Shown: positions 10,466 to 23,084, numbered from the stretch's first letter. The stretch: 64,000 nt of DNA from Hygrocybe punicea (GCA_963556145.1 OY744467.1:5084001-5148000); one strand, 5' to 3'. Made by a program: numbers and translations. Notes: a model not told the origin generated them from the sequence alone.

Positions 10466-11435
10466 TAGTTTCCATGCTCAGAGACATCAAGTGTATATCA
10501 CTGTGTTAGGCCTGAAAGAGAAGCTGCACAAAAGCAGTAATAATTTGATATACACATCAGAAATGTTGTGAAAAATGTAAAATACAAGCAGAACAGCATT
10601 GGAACAAGGATAACTCTGCCAAAACCCTAAGAACCATCAGGAGGCATATCTAGAAGGAATTCTTATGAAGATGCCAGCAAAATTCAGCATTTTCCTGGCA
10701 ATGAAATCCAATATTTTACATTGACTTCCCCTATAGTGGTGTTATGGCCTGAAAGCCCTGGCTTTGGCATGGCCTGAGGTGGCTTTGGCTTTCTGAAACC
10801 CCAGGCCAGGCCAACGCTGTTAATCAGGGCTCAGCTTTGGCCTGGCTTGGCCTAGGCCATTGTTGTAGATCACCTCACACTCCTCTCTTCTTTCTTCTTC
10901 ATGTCCCATTACTTCTTTTGTCCTTTCTGATTCCGCACTTGATCACTCTGATTCCACACTTGATCATCACATGTCACTGCCATGACATCACTGTCTCCTT
11001 CACATGTTTACATCTTCTCATATATATAGCTTCATTATTCATTCAGCTCCCTCAGTCATTCTTTTCCCTTGACTGAGGTGAGATCATCCATCTTTCATTT
11101 GCAGTACATGAACTCATGTACTCGTAGACTTGATCTACAGGTACATCAAATATAGTCATTCTTTTCCCTTGACTGAGACTTGATCTACAGGTTATGCTGC
11201 CCTGACCATTGCATCTCATAAAAAGAAATAAATCAAATCCTCCTCACACGTCACATGCCACCTTTTTTTTAATGTCCAATCTGTGTCTCTATCACATCCC
11301 TCTCCTTGAGGGGGCCCAGAATTACCATCATTGGTCGAAATCCATGTGATACACCCTTCTAGGTGAAGATCTCTGGACATACACCAGCAAGGGTAGTAAC
11401 CCTCTTCACCTCATCCAGTTTGGGACTCCCACTCC
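10466..11435. other. Non-coding spacer with GGCCTGGC-rich patch
   Basis: CpG-poor DNA without a credible frame. 10735-10860 is unusually G+C-rich, with reiterated TGGCCTGG/GGCTTTGG words, and its ends are weakly inverted. It could be a small degraded MITE. 11050-11190 contains a short direct duplication (ATTCTTTTCCCTTGACTGAG, about 11057 and 11157). Confidence 0.35.
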
Positions 11436-12034
11436 GTGTTCAAACACATCAGCAAGGATTTGAAGGAGCACGTGCTCTGGCTCCTCGACCACAGTTACAT
11501 CCCTACAGATGACTGTGACATCTTCGACATCTCTGAGAGAAGCTTATGCCATTGGAAATCCAATCAGAATCAACATGGATCCGTTGTCCCCCCCCCACAA
11601 TCCTGTCCATGGTCACCCCCAGATTCTCAACAGCGACATGACCCATGACTTGTATGCCCTACTTCAAGAAGCCATTGAAATGTTTCTTGATGAAATTCAA
11701 GACTGGCTTGCACTGGTTGTAAGTGGCTTACGACACCGGCATATCGAAAACTGCTCTCTTCGAAAACATCCATGCCGCCGGAGTTACCTACAAGTTGTTG
11801 TGAAGGGCAGCTGCTGAATGAGAAGAGGAGCAGAGACTGGATTGGATGGAGGATGTGAACACTCATTTACTGCAGCACAGATGGTTATGCACCGGTTATG
11901 GTTGATTAAACCAGCAAGGATGATCATACAATATACTGGCATTACAAGTTACTCTATTCTAAGCTGAGTCAGCAAGTGCCAGTTCCTATCACATTTTTTG
12001 AAAATGGCATGGTCAAGCATTTCTGAATACACTG
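11436..12034 (+). pseudogene. Tc1/mariner-like transposase, N-terminal relic
   Basis: The first frame gives an HTH-like block (residues 1-60) typical of a Tc1-type transposase family common in basidiomycetes. After a frameshift near 11590 the text continues with the MTHDLYALLQEA... region. Further frameshifts lead to an IYWHYK-like stretch next to a DETSKDD-like motif in which the Glu codon is now TAA. The reading stops where the hAT-like element at 12035 begins. The DDE core beyond that point is not found on the other side of the insertion. It is dead. Confidence 0.6.
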
Positions 12035-12291
12035 TAAGGCATAGCACTGGTAGGGGTTTACCCACGGTTATTCCAAAATGGGTAATGTGGGTCTGGGTAC
12101 GGTGTTTCGGTTTGCACACTGTGTCAAAACTGTACCCATTATCCGCAGGTGATGGGTTTGCATGGGTCTGTCAACCCAAGCCCCAGGTAGGTTTTTTTCT
12201 TTGTTATTTACTTTATTTTCAACATGAATTTCTTTACTTTTGCTAAGTTCGTGTGATATTTGCTACCACCACAACCGTGACAAGCGCAAAC

Positions 12292-12340
<49 letters not shown>
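12292..12340. repeat. (AAC)n microsatellite
   Basis: About 16 uninterrupted AAC/CAA units inside the hAT-like element. The poly-Asn and poly-Cys frames across it are artefacts. Confidence 0.95.
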
Positions 12341-12724
12341 GAAAACCACAACAATGACAATGACAACCATGACAACCCCACACAGCAACCCACTAACAGA
12401 CCAGCAAAGTCGCGATGGTGACAACAATGATGGAAAGGAAAGCCAGGAGGGCATTGCACCCACCTACCGGCCCAGGTACGTCCCCCTATTCCAGTCCCAA
12501 TGACATCGGCTAATGAGGGGAATGGATGAGGCAATGATGAAGATGGACACAGCAACAACAGTCCCACCTCACGAACATGCTCCAGTTGTGTCAATTGACA
12601 TGTGGATGCCCATGGAAAGTCCCCAGCCCCATCCAACCTCACGAAAATGGTCCCACCTCACAAACACACCCTGGCCATGTCAATTAACGTGCAGACACCC
12701 ATGGGAAGTGCCCAGCCCCATCCA

Positions 12725-12780
12725 ACCTTGCAAAAACAGATGGAGCACATCAATTGATGTGCTCCCATTATTTGCAAGGT
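12725..12780. repeat. 56-bp palindromic module, best copy
   Basis: Outer arms ACCTTGCAAA and TTTGCAAGGT surround a perfect 24-bp palindrome (12742-12765) centred on CAATTG. Related modules with arms like CCTCGCGAA and TTCGCGAGG and a TCAATTGA centre lie at about 12826-12881, 15588-15643, 15688-15742, 20669-20723, 23944-23998, 30341-30394 and 30641-30696. Confidence 0.8.
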
Positions 12781-13001
12781 AGTTAACATGTGGGGATGCC
12801 CATGGAAGTCCCTGGCCCCAACCCAACCTCACAAAAACAGATGGAGCACGTCAATTGACACATCCCCATTCTTTGTGAGGTTGTTAGGATGGAACATGGC
12901 AGGTACCTGCAGATAATGGGTATGGTGTGTACCTGTCATCGGAGCGGGTACAGGTGTGGTGTCGGGAATTCTGACCTGTGGTATACCCGTGCAATGCCTT
13001 A

Positions 13002-13829
13002 GACATGGTTCCATCTCAAATTGATTCATCCAGCCAGCCCATTGCAGGACCTTCTAATACTGGGGTGGGAAGGCCCTTTTTGGCCTGCAGTAGTAGGTTG
13101 AATTTGTCATACACCTTCGCAATTCACACTGATTCAATGGTGGATCAACAGGTTCTGTTTCATCTTTGTTAATCCTGGAGGACATGCCATCTGCTGAAGG
13201 GGTAGAAGAATCTGGAATCATGGTCAGTCCCATTGACCCCACCGAAGCTGACATGGATACAAGGGGTAAAATGGGACAGTCATTACCACCCTTCTCTCAA
13301 GGTATGTTTCATCTGAACACTGTATTTACAACCATGATGAAACTGACTTACAACAATCTCAGAACATTTCGTCTTTCAACTTGGGAAACCAGCCAGAGGT
13401 GAACTTGAAAATATGCAAGTTGATGATGTCAGGAGTTCAATTTATAAGTGGAATCTAGGTAATTCTGAAGTGATATTTATTTGGGACTACAACATCACAT
13501 GAGGATCCAAAACGGAGAAACCGGAGGAAGGGCAAGGATCAACTTGGAAAACCGATCCACCACAATCACCAGAGCAAGAAGTACAAACATTTTGGAAAGC
13601 TGCATCCATCAAAAGATGCATTCTGGGTTCAACAGCAAAAGGATGGGCTCCAGCAGGACTTGAAGATATGTGCATGGGAGACATCAAGGCTTAAGCTGGT
13701 GCTGCAGAAGAACCTGAACACCATGTTAAGCCTTGACAAGACAATCACCAATTTGGAGAATGTATATTAGATCAGGTTGTAGTATTTTTTACACAGTAAT
13801 CTCCCTTCCAAATTGGTCCATAACAGTGT
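13002..13829. other. No recognisable gene
   Basis: Short frames occur on both strands (for example 13166-13402 plus), but none is long, similar to a known family or supported by splice signals. The Tc1-like transposase interrupted at 12034 does not resume here. Confidence 0.4.
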
Positions 13830-14780
13830 CACATTGATGCCAATGCCAATGACAAATCCGATGCTCATCTCAATATTGTAGTGATGCTGATACCAAAGCA
13901 TTTTCCATTATCAGAATATGCTATGCATGGATAAAGTTCTACTTAATATATGCACTAAATTGACAAAGATGGTTCATCACCTATTCAGTCCAATGCCAAT
14001 ACTGTTGAGTGTGGACAGAAGCCAGGACTGAGATCCAAGGCGATGCCTCTATTGATGCCTGCTAATGCCCCCTCATATACTGTACATAAGTTTGATTGAG
14101 ATATGCAATGCAATGCATTAACGCAATGACTCAGAGCATATTCAAAGCATATTCAATCCCATGCCAATGCTGATGCTGAGACCGAGGCCAAGGCCAATAT
14201 CGATATCGATGCCTGCAGATGCCTCCTTATATATGAAGCAGATGTTTGAGTGAGATATGCTGAATGTGAACTAGATGGTGCAATGCATAGTCAAAGCATA
14301 TTCAGTCCCAACCCAATGCCAACCCAAAGCTGAGATGAACGCTGAGGCCAATGTTGATATTGATGCCTGCAGATGACCCATGATACACTATGCATACTAA
14401 TTAACATTTGCGATACATTACCGAGATATTGCAGAGCATATTTAAATCATGTTCAGTCTGATGTTGATGCTTCCAATGCCAAGACCAAGACTGAGGCTGA
14501 GGCCAATGCCAATTTTGATGCCTCCTGATTCCCCTTCATATACTATATCAATGAGCAATTGAGTAACTTAATGAGATGGTACAATGTATATTCAAAGCAT
14601 ATTCAGTCCCAACCTGATGCCAACCCAAATGCTGATGCCAATGCCAATGCCAATGCAGAAATCAATGCCTGCTGATGCCCATCATACACTATGCACACAT
14701 TCAGGTTGTAATTAACATCTGCAATACATTCAAGAGATGGTTAAGAGCAAAGTCAATCTGATGCCAATGCCAATGCCAAT
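13830..14780. repeat. Tandem repeat, about 150-bp period, six degenerate units
   Basis: The landmark ATTCAGTCC/ATTCAATCC recurs near 13984, 14151, 14299, 14452, 14600 and 14751, giving spacings of 148-167 bp. Each unit also carries reiterated ATGCCAATGC, a GATGCCTGC word and a CATATACT-like word. It is non-coding. Confidence 0.75.
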
Positions 14781-14802
14781 GCAGCTGAATCTTGGTCAAA
14801 TG

Positions 14803-14950
14803 GTCTGACATGGGTAACAATACCCCTGATGAACCTTGGCCCAATGGTCTGAAATGGGTAACAATACCCCTGATGAATCTCAGCCCAATGGTCTGACACA
14901 GGTAACAATACCCCCGCTGACCCTTGGCCCAACAGTCTGACACAGTAACT
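14803..14950. repeat. 44-bp minisatellite, about 3.5 copies
   Basis: Units start TCTGACATGGGTAACAATAC at about 14803, 14848, 14892 and 14936. Each has the inverted word GGGTAACAATACCC. It directly follows the 150-bp array. Confidence 0.8.
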
Positions 14951-14999
14951 CTCACATTCCATAGTTGCCCCGTCAACTACCTAACAATAACATTTTATT

Positions 15000-16640
15000 G
15001 GCCCAGATCAGCTGGCCTGTCTCAAACCTAACATTGTCAACCTCGGTTCACACATCTGGCATGGGATAAGTCATGTCATGGGCTGGGCCAGGAGCCTAAT
15101 GGTGGCCTTATTGGCATGACCCAGTTGCACATGCCAGAGATCCCAGGAAAGGGTAGGCTTGGCAAATGCGACAAGTTCAGGAGGGGAAGTAACCGATGTG
15201 GGAGCCAGTCAGATAAACTCAATGTCCATAAATCCAAGGGAATTTTCTAAATGACGTTGGAAGCAGATGGTGTGACTGAGCTTAAGGGGAGTTCAAACCG
15301 TTACCATGCCATCCACAAAGTTGCAGCCCCATCCATTTTCCACCAGCCTGCCAACAGAGATGACATTGATGATGGCAGTGGGAGCTAGAAGCCAGTCACA
15401 CAAGCAAACATGAAGCAAATGGCCCATCCAATGAATGAGCACAATGCAATCACCATGGCCATGAAGGCACGGCACAGGTATACCACGGGTCAGAATTCCT
15501 GACACCGGACCCATACCTGCATTACCCATACCCGCGCTGATGACAGGTACACACCATACCCATTATTGGCGGGTACCCACCCTAAGTACCTCGCGAACAA
15601 TGGGGGCGCGTCAATTGACACACTCCGTTTGTTTTCGCGAGGTTGGATGGGGCTGGAGAGGTTCCATGGGCATCCGCGCATGCTCACTACCTCGTGAACA
15701 ACAGGGGCATGTCAATTGACGCGCTCCGTGTGTTTGCGAGGTTGTATGGTGCTGGGGACGGCCCATTGGCGTCCACCTCGTTTCCGTCATCTGTCGTCTG
15801 TTGCCCCCATCCCCGTTCCTATGCTCGCGGTCCTCATCGCCGCCATCGTCGCCATCCCTGTTGCCGTTGTTGTCCCTGTTGCCATTGTCCTTCTTGTCCC
15901 GGTCTCTGTTGTCCTCATTGTCCCGTTCCCCCATTGTCGTCTTCCCGTTGTCGTAGTTGCCGTTCCCTCTTTGTTGTCGTCCTCCCATTCTCATCATCGT
16001 CGTTCTTGTCTTCGTTTACCCCATCATCGTCATTCCCGTTGTCCTTGTTCTTGCTGTCATGGTCGGCCTGGGTTGTCCCCATTCTCAGCCGCATCCCATC
16101 TGCTTGTTGCTGTTGCCGTGTTTGTGTTTGTTTGGTGGGAGGGTGTGAGAAAAAAACCTAAAAGTGTTTTAGTAGTTAGTAGAATAAATGAATAAATGAA
16201 TAGGATGCTTACTTGGGGTGCCCTGGCACCCACCTGTTGCCATGTAATTGTTGAAAACGACCGTGGTTGTCGTTGCCAGTTTCTTGTTGTTGTTTGCGCT
16301 TGTCACAGTTGTAGATTAGCTAAAGTAAAGAAATTAATATTGAAAATAAAGTAAATAGGAAAGAAGAAACCCACCATAGGAAAGAAAAAACCCACCTGGG
16401 GGGGCTTGGTTGACAGACCCATGAAAACCTGTCACCTGCGGATAACGGGTATGGTTTTGACACGGTGTGCAAACCGAAATACCGTACCCAAACCCGAATT
16501 ACCCGTTTTGGAATAACTGCGGGTAAACCCGTACCCATGCTGTGCCCTAATGGCCATTGGTGACAAGGGTCCTACCAGGTACAGTTATGGATGGTCCACT
16601 GAAACACAATCAGCCACTGAAACACTCACCATTTTCTGGC
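15000..16640 (-). pseudogene. Ty1/Copia relic (protease to pre-integrase region), split by a hAT-like element
   Basis: Minus-strand text around 15420-15300 reads like the copia linker before integrase (INVISVGRLVENGW). After frame breaks, about 15130-15095, it gives the GAG-pre-integrase signature WHVQLGHANKATIRLLA. On the far side of the element at 15463-16549, the minus strand (about 16640-16558) gives the preceding residues (RTLVTNGHGDCIVLIHW spans the junction once the insert is set aside). Stops and shifts show it is long dead. Only part of the polyprotein is present, with no RT seen. Confidence 0.6.
15463..16549. mobile_element. Non-autonomous hAT-like element with perfect 8-bp target duplication
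   Basis: 1,087 bp, with inverted ends GAAGGCACGGCA on the left and the inverse of TAGGGCACAGCA on the right. It is flanked by the exact duplication ATGGCCAT at 15455-15462 and 16550-16557, the 8-bp length typical of hAT. The subterminal GGGTA/CCCGT words match the element at 12035-13001. The interior is pyrimidine-rich simple sequence without a credible gene, plus two 56-bp palindromic modules (15588-15643 and 15688-15742). It sits inside a dead copia element. Confidence 0.85.
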
Positions 16641-17097
16641 ACATTGCACATATCTTAATTGCTAAAACTTCTCTTGATTTAAGTTAAACTATCAGTGCTA
16701 TCTCCACTCTTCTTTTTGTTTGGGATAAATAGAGAAAATATTGAGATAATACAATCTAAATGATAGTTAGAATGCTGAATTGTCACCATTTGAAATTTGA
16801 ACTGGATGTTTTATTTCTTTCCACAATCCACAGGGTATTTCTATCACTTGTGTCAATAGGCAATGTACCTATGTTTATGCTGAATGTTATAAGAAAGAAA
16901 ATTCTGCCATGGTTGTTGAGTTATGCACCATTTTGTTTGTGATCCTTTAATGAACATAAGCAGTATTTACACTTACTTTGACAAATCTTACAATATTCAA
17001 AACACCACTTGTGTTACGCAAAATCTCATCCCATTGATATACTGCTGTGCACTTCAGTGCTTTTATCTCTGCACTCATGGTTGGCTGACCAAAACCT
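16641..17097. other. AT-rich spacer, nothing recognised
   Basis: Only short frames without similarity to anything I know. It forms the 5' flank of the pogo relic. Confidence 0.4.
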
Positions 17098-19330
17098 GAT
17101 ACAAAAAAGCGACAAATTATCAGAGAGGTGGAGGAGGCATTGAAGGCCCATGCAGTCAAAGCCTACCAGGCAGAGCTGCTAAAACCCAATGGAAAGTGAA
17201 AAGATGCCCAGACCATTGCTCAGGAATTTGGTGCCCTCTATAAACAAGAAACTGGCAAGGAAATCAAGCTAGATTATAATCTACTCATCTGGGAAGCAAA
17301 AGGAGGGCGGACTCATGCTCAGGCCAATGCAAGCAGGTCCTGGTTGACAGATGAAGAACACGATGTGGTTATTGAGTACATCATTGAGTGTGGAAATCGT
17401 GGATTCCCACTGAGTCATCGACGACTCAAGGAGCATGTAGATGAAGTCCTCCAAGTGTGGCTTGGGGATAAATTCCCCACTTGTGGAGTTGGTCAGAAAT
17501 GGACACATAGGTTTGTCGAAAAACATTCAGACCAACTGAAAACATGCTGGTCCACCCCTCTCAAGTCTCAATGTGGGCGTGCCATCAATCCAACCACCAC
17601 AGAGGCCTGGTATGATGATCTGATTGAGGATGTGATCAAAAAATACAATGTTGATGAGGACTGCACATATGGAACAGATGAGCTTGGTACCAACCCATTT
17701 AATGGTGAGAAGGAGTGTGTGATTTGGGAACAAAAGGCCACACCACAGTATCAACAACATGATGGCAGCTGTGAGAATATTACTGTCATTGTTACCATCT
17801 ACACAGATGGCATGTCAACCCCACCAGCTGTGATCTTCAAAGGGCAGGCATTTCAGGTCAAGTGGAAACAATAATCCTGCAAACGCGTCATGAGTTTCTA
17901 ATTTTCTTGCATCAAATTCTGACTCACCATAGCCACAGCCTCGGTTACTCAAGGAAAGGTCAGACAAATGGAGAGATTGGTGTCGAATGGATCAAAGATT
18001 TTGATAAAAACACAGCTGAAAAGGCAAATGGGCATTATCAACTGCTTCTTGTCAATGGTCACAACTCACATTATACTTGGAGATTCCTTGAGTATGTGTG
18101 CATGCACAAAAGCCTGGTGGTTTGCTATCCAGCTCACACCACACATGTTCTTCAAGGTCTTGATGTCATGGTCTTTGTTACAGTGAAATGTTGCTTGAGT
18201 GATGAGCAGGATCAGTGGGAGCATGAAACAGGAGAAACTATCAACCAGAGTACTTTTTTTAGCAATCTATGGCCAAGCTCATGCACGGGCACTTACTCCA
18301 GAAACCATTAAATCAGCATTCCAGAAGACTGGCATCTGGCCATTCAAACGCAATGTCATATCCACAGAGATGATGGCTCCTAGCAGAGAAACATCATGCC
18401 AAGGCTATTTACCTGCAGTTCCCCCAACCCTGGTGAGAGTGCTTGTGAAAGTATTTCGTGATCTGTCAATACAGCAAAACATTCCTGAGGTGGTGGCCCC
18501 AGGTGAAGATGATGCAGCGCTGATTATCCCAGATGAAGTTGAGTGAGATATTGAAGATGAAGCTGCTGACAATGCACTTGTGGGAAGGGAGGACCTGGAA
18601 TCCAGTGAGGGGGATGCCCAGATGGAAGTCAATAAAAATGCTGTTGCCACAGGAACTCTGAACCCTACAGACTGCATCAAAGAGGCTATCAACCACCTGT
18701 CTGATGGCTCACTTGCGTACCTGGTCACATTGGCACCCATTACATTAACATTGAATGTGCCCCCTCACATAGCCCAGCCTGTGTTGCTGCTTCGGACAGT
18801 GGACTCCAACACATTCAAGCCCAAAATGAATGGAGGTTGCACTTCTTGCAGCTCTGCAAGAAAGTGAATTCTGTGAAACCACACAGGTGCAAGCCATCAA
18901 TGTGCTGAATGAGCTATATTGTGGCAAAATTTATAAACAACTGGCTCATGCAGAGAGAAAGAAGAAATTGATGAAGGGAAAAGGGAAGCTCATGGGGGAT
19001 GGGTTACCATGTTTCCTGTTAGGAGACTTGTTCTATGAGAAAGTTGTCGAGTTTGAAGCCTCACAGAACCATGAGGTGAGAGAAAAGTCAGAGAGAAAGC
19101 AGGCATGAGCAGAAATAGCAGAAGTTGTGGCACTGTGGAAGATGCAGGAGGTGGTGCAGAAGAAGAAGAATGCAGCAATATGAGAGTGGTATCAAGAAGC
19201 AGTGAATTTGTGGGAGGGTGAGTGAGCAGAAGCAAAGGCAGCAAAAAAGAAGTTCACCAAGAAGAAACCAGCACAGGAAAAGCTACTCAAGCCTGTCCCA
19301 AAGCCTACAGCCCCTGCTGCCACTAGGCAA
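17098..19330 (+). pseudogene. Pogo-type (DDE_1, CENP-B-like HTH) transposase, inactivated
   Basis: In sequence order: a basic N-terminal region, a CENP-B-type HTH (LTDEEHDVVIEYI... to WTHRFVEKHSD), then the DDE core with first Asp in YGTDELG, second position in LLVNGHNSHYT and third Asp in HVLQGLDV. The family has VDGHNSH, so the second catalytic Asp is now Asn (18054-18056). Frame breaks occur at about 17870, 18250 and 18850, and TGA stops at 17197-17199, 18544-18546 and 19107-19109, with others beyond. A Lys/Glu-rich tail runs to about 19330. A live enzyme would insert at TA. I found no terminal repeats. Confidence 0.85.
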
Positions 19331-19339
19331 ATGCACAGA

Positions 19340-20880
19340 TTTGGTGGATCAGTGTGGATCACAGATACGGATTGCCTTGGATATGGGTACGGATACCATT
19401 TTTGGTATCTGCCAATCTGTGTATCCGTATCCAGTGATCCGTGGTCCCTATTTGGGAATGTCATGGTACCCCATGATGTTATGTCACTCATCAAATTTAC
19501 ACGGTGACAACAACAAGATGATGACAACGTTGACGAATGTGAAGAAAAACAGCCGGGAGGGTGGTGCGCCCACCTACCAGCCCAGGTGCATCCCCAAATC
19601 TGTCCCATTGACTTTGGTTAACAAGAGGAACAGGGATGAGAACTTCTCATCCTCTCTCAGGCACCCTCAAACCTCAAACCTCATAAACACGGGCTGATGC
19701 ATTGACTGATGTGCAGATGTTGTTAGGGCATAACAGGGGTACACCCCTGGGTACCTGAGGCCCGACCTGTACCCGTACCCGCCAGTATTCGTACCCGCAT
19801 ACCCGCACGGGCTTACCCGTCATTTTAAGCCAAAGATCATCCAAAACGATCAAGTATTGAGTGAGATATGAGTAAAACACTGAAATCAAGTGTTTTGCTC
19901 AGATCTCACTCAATACTTGATCGTTTTGGACGATCCTTGGCTCAAATGAAAGCTGATGGGTAGAGGAATCGTACCCACCTCTTACCCGACCCATTCATCC
20001 GTCCGGGTTCACCTTACCCTTGTTATGCCCTAGATGTCATTTGCGAGGTATTCGGCTTGGCAAGGACAAAGACGGATGTGGCAAAAACAAAGGATGAAGA
20101 TGGATGTGCCAGATGACAGGAGCATGGGCTACACCCATGCTCCCATTTCCACGGCTCACAGTGATACACTGAGAGTGGGTCTAAGTGTGATGTGCGAGGA
20201 CTGATCCAAGGGAGGCTTCGAGCTCTCGAAAATGATGGTGAAAGGGGGGATCTAATCAATTTGTTTGTACTTGTTGTGCTACAATAAGTACATAACCAAA
20301 ACTAACTCATAAAAATAAGTAAAATAAGTGTTTCGGACCTCAGACACACAGTATGCATATCAATGGCTCATCCACAAACACGACCACCTCGCAAACACAT
20401 ATGGCCACATTGTTTGCAAGGTACATGGCACCAAGACAGATGATGGGAGTGTGGGCTACACCCACACTCCCATTTTCCATGGCTCATGGTGGAATGGTAG
20501 CGAGTGTCCAGTCACGTGATGAGGTTCCCATGGTTCATTGTAGATAGTCCCTTGTTTGGTAGAAGTTCCCAAGTGAGTCTTCCTCACCAGCTCTTCAGCG
20601 AGACTCTTCAGCTAGCCCTTGGAGAGGTACTTCCATACCTCTCCAATGGCTCATCCACAAACACAACCACCTCGCGAACATGCACGTCCATATCAATTGA
20701 TGCATGCATGACATTCACAAGGTATCTGGCATGGAAACCATGGGCACCTGCCATCAATGGGTGCAGTTTAGTACCCATCACCGGGATGGGGGTGGTTACC
20801 ATGGGTATGGGCCTGTTTTACCTCGTTACAAGTCAAGCGCTACTCACGCCGAGGTAATACCCAGAAATTTTACGCTTTGG
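19340..20880. mobile_element. Overlapping remains of hAT-like non-autonomous elements
   Basis: Non-coding DNA rich in GGGTACGG/CCGTACCC-type subterminal words (about 19365-19440 and 19740-20030) and in copies of the 56-bp palindromic module (one split by 19724-20032, one shortened at 20385-20422, one at 20669-20723). Outer boundaries could not be fixed. Confidence 0.45.
19724..20032. mobile_element. 309-bp foldback MITE of the TAGGGCA hAT-like family
   Basis: Inverted ends are TAGGGCATAACAGGGG on the left and the inverse of TAGGGCATAACAAGGG on the right. The flanking octamers GATGTTGT (19716-19723) and GATGTCAT (20033-20040) match at 6 of 8 bases. The centre is a long near-perfect hairpin: the arm at about 19827-19879 is repeated in inverse at about 19890-19943, with a loop of only about 10 bases. 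The insertion splits one 56-bp palindromic module (left half from 19676, right half to about 20047). Confidence 0.85.
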
Positions 20881-20931
20881 AAGGTAGTTATGTAGAACTT
20901 GTTATGTCCCAATAGAAGATATAACTATGCC

Positions 20932-21532
20932 ACTTATCACACCTGCTACTCCCATCCGACGATTTGATGGTACTTGTGTTCCTCACCTTAAGATCAAGGA
21001 ACTTGAAGATTGTCTTGGAGATGACTTGAAGCTGGTTACAACAGCTTTTCGTCTTCAATCCTGTAGGTTTCTACCCTCACATCACCATGGTGAGATAGAC
21101 TGATGTCAAATATTCTTTTTTTACCATTGGGATATCCAAGGCCACTTGCCACTCACCAGGCCACTTGCCAGTACCCAGCATGCCCGACTGCGGTCATTTG
21201 ATGGTGTATGATTCTCCTCTCTCAAATACAAAAACTAATTACATCAGTGCATAGATATAGATCTCACATCCATTCAGACATTCCACCCCCCTTCAAGTCC
21301 GTACCATCAATCAGAATTCTCACTCTTGCTGCAATTATATTGCTTTGGCAGCTCCAGCCTCACAGAGGACCAGTTTCAACAGCTATTGGTGAAATGTCGT
21401 GCTTGCAGGATGTATATGACATGGGGGACATTTAGAGATCATGATTGCAGGGATCCCCAGGCTGGTACCACAAATTTGATTGACCGTCATGTCCTAATTG
21501 ATCTTACTGGAGACTTGGACGGGGAGAATTGA
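20932..21532 (+). pseudogene. Agaricomycete-type small protein with Cys/His motif and SUMO-interacting tail, decayed
   Basis: An ATG at 20932 opens a frame with RRFDGTCVPHLK...ELEDCLG, which I associate from memory with a family multiplied in agaricomycetes. It reaches a TGA at 21101-21103. After a gap the family's C-terminal part follows (21326-21532): CRACRMYMTWGTFRDHDC, a C..C...H.C metal-binding pattern, then LIDLTGDLD, which matches a SUMO-interacting motif. The intervening part is out of frame or intronic. Its function is unknown to me. Confidence 0.45.
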
Positions 21533-21823
21533 CAATAAGAAAGAAGCATTTCCAGTATTACGAGATGTTTTTTTGTCCACATATACAGATTTGAATTAGA
21601 AACTGAGGAATAACTTAGAGAACAAGATATGTACTACAACAGTTTTGGAAAGGAAAACGAAAATCAAGTTACACTATTGGAATATCCGAGCATGAGTGTG
21701 ACAGGGAAACTGAAGAATGCAATACAAGGACTTACAGTACAGTAAGTATCACTGATGTGGGAGTGCCAGTGAAGGAGTGGCAACTTGAACTTCTTTGCGT
21801 ATATCAAAATGCATGCCCCAATG

Positions 21824-22385
21824 TCAGTGGCAGACAGCACTGAATATCAAAGACAGACTTGAATCATTCTTTTGGGTGATGGTTTCGATGCACCAGGATT
21901 CTTGTTGGGCCAATTGTAATGCTCTGCAGCATTGCAACAGGTGTTCCCAACTGGTTTGCAATTTTAGGAGATTGTTGAGGTATTGCATTCTGGCCTGAGC
22001 CCATTCCTCATATCTCATTTCCTTGCACACAAGAATGCGATCTATTTCCTCCTCTATTTTGTCAACTGTAATATTGGGGGGAATGGAAGTGCTCTACAAA
22101 TTACAATTAGGAATTAATCTAGATCAAAAGACAATCCTGATGCATGGCAAATGGTGCTATGGGTCCAAGGAGCTGATAGGACTGGCTGGACAAGGTAGAA
22201 CTTGGAAGTGATTCAGAAGGCAAACTATCAAATGGTATTCTGGATAATAATGGGCTTCCCAGTGGTAACGGTGATGAAGGAAAGGTAACCGGTGAAGCTG
22301 AATCCACTGTATCGACCCATGATTGGATGGCATGGAGTTTACTATTGTGACTACTGATAGTAGAGGATTGAATTGAGGAGGTCAT
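21824..22385 (-). pseudogene. Unrecognised minus-strand gene relic
   Basis: Two frames in order on the minus strand: a Ser/Pro/Leu-rich segment (22385-22119) and a helical, Gln/Glu-rich segment (22030-21824). A break lies between them. They could be two exons of one protein, but I recognise no domain. Confidence 0.25.
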
Positions 22386-23084
22386 GCCATGCCACAGTTG
22401 TAAAAGTTTTTTTCATATATCTTAAGATCAACTTCAACTGATGCATCAGGAAAAACACTAATGCTCTGAGGCACTCTGAGAGAGTCTCAGAGCTGCTCAG
22501 AGTGAGGAAAGCACCAAAGCTGCCAGAGCACTCTGAGTGGCTCTGAGAGCAACCTGCTTGAGGCTCTCTGCTCTGAGAGCACTTTAGAGCACTTTAGAGC
22601 CGCGTTTGAGCAGTACAGAGTGCTCTGAAAGCCTGGTTTTTCTGCTTTTATTTACTCTGATTTACTCCGAGTCAAATTCACAATTCATGGAGTTATTATG
22701 AAGAGTTGTTGGTCAACTTGCCCATAACAGAAATATTTGAAATATGAAATTATCATTTGTTTGAATAAATATTTGATCTACAATCAGTATTAACTATCAA
22801 TGATTAAATCATATTTCATTCTAAAATTATTACTAATTAAGTAACGACAATAAAGCTGGTTGACTTAAGAAGTACCATTAAGTTAAGTGAGCCAGAGAAT
22901 ACGCAAAGCATGTGAGTTATATAGTGTTTGAAGATGTGCGCGGACCATTTGTCTGTGTTTGATAGAAATGCATGCCAAACATTGCCAATGTAGTGGTCAG
23001 GTGTCCAAAAAAGGCAATCATTTTATTGCCATAAAATTGACAACTTTTTAGGAAACAGTTTTCAAAGGGTCAGAGTCCCCAGGT

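Larger units (their letters stand above)
12035..13001. mobile_element. Non-autonomous hAT-like element (TAAGGCA/TAGGGCA family)
   Basis: The termini are TAAGGCATAGCACTGG on the left and the inverse of TAAGGCATTGCACGGG on the right. The same inverted ends occur at 15463-16549 and 19724-20032. The first bases fit the hAT consensus YARNG. I see no good 8-bp duplication here (ATACACTG against GACATGGT), so the insertion is old or rearranged. The interior is non-coding. It holds an (AAC)n run and several copies of the 56-bp palindromic module, the best at 12725-12780 and 12826-12881. Confidence 0.7.

Noticed and set aside
12208..12642. Poly-Cys frame next to a poly-Asn frame
   Set aside because: Both are translations of the (AAC)n microsatellite.
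15643..16195. 172- and 159-codon frames rich in Cys, Arg, Val and Pro
   Set aside because: They lie in pyrimidine-rich simple sequence inside a hAT-like element with an 8-bp duplication, in several frames at once.
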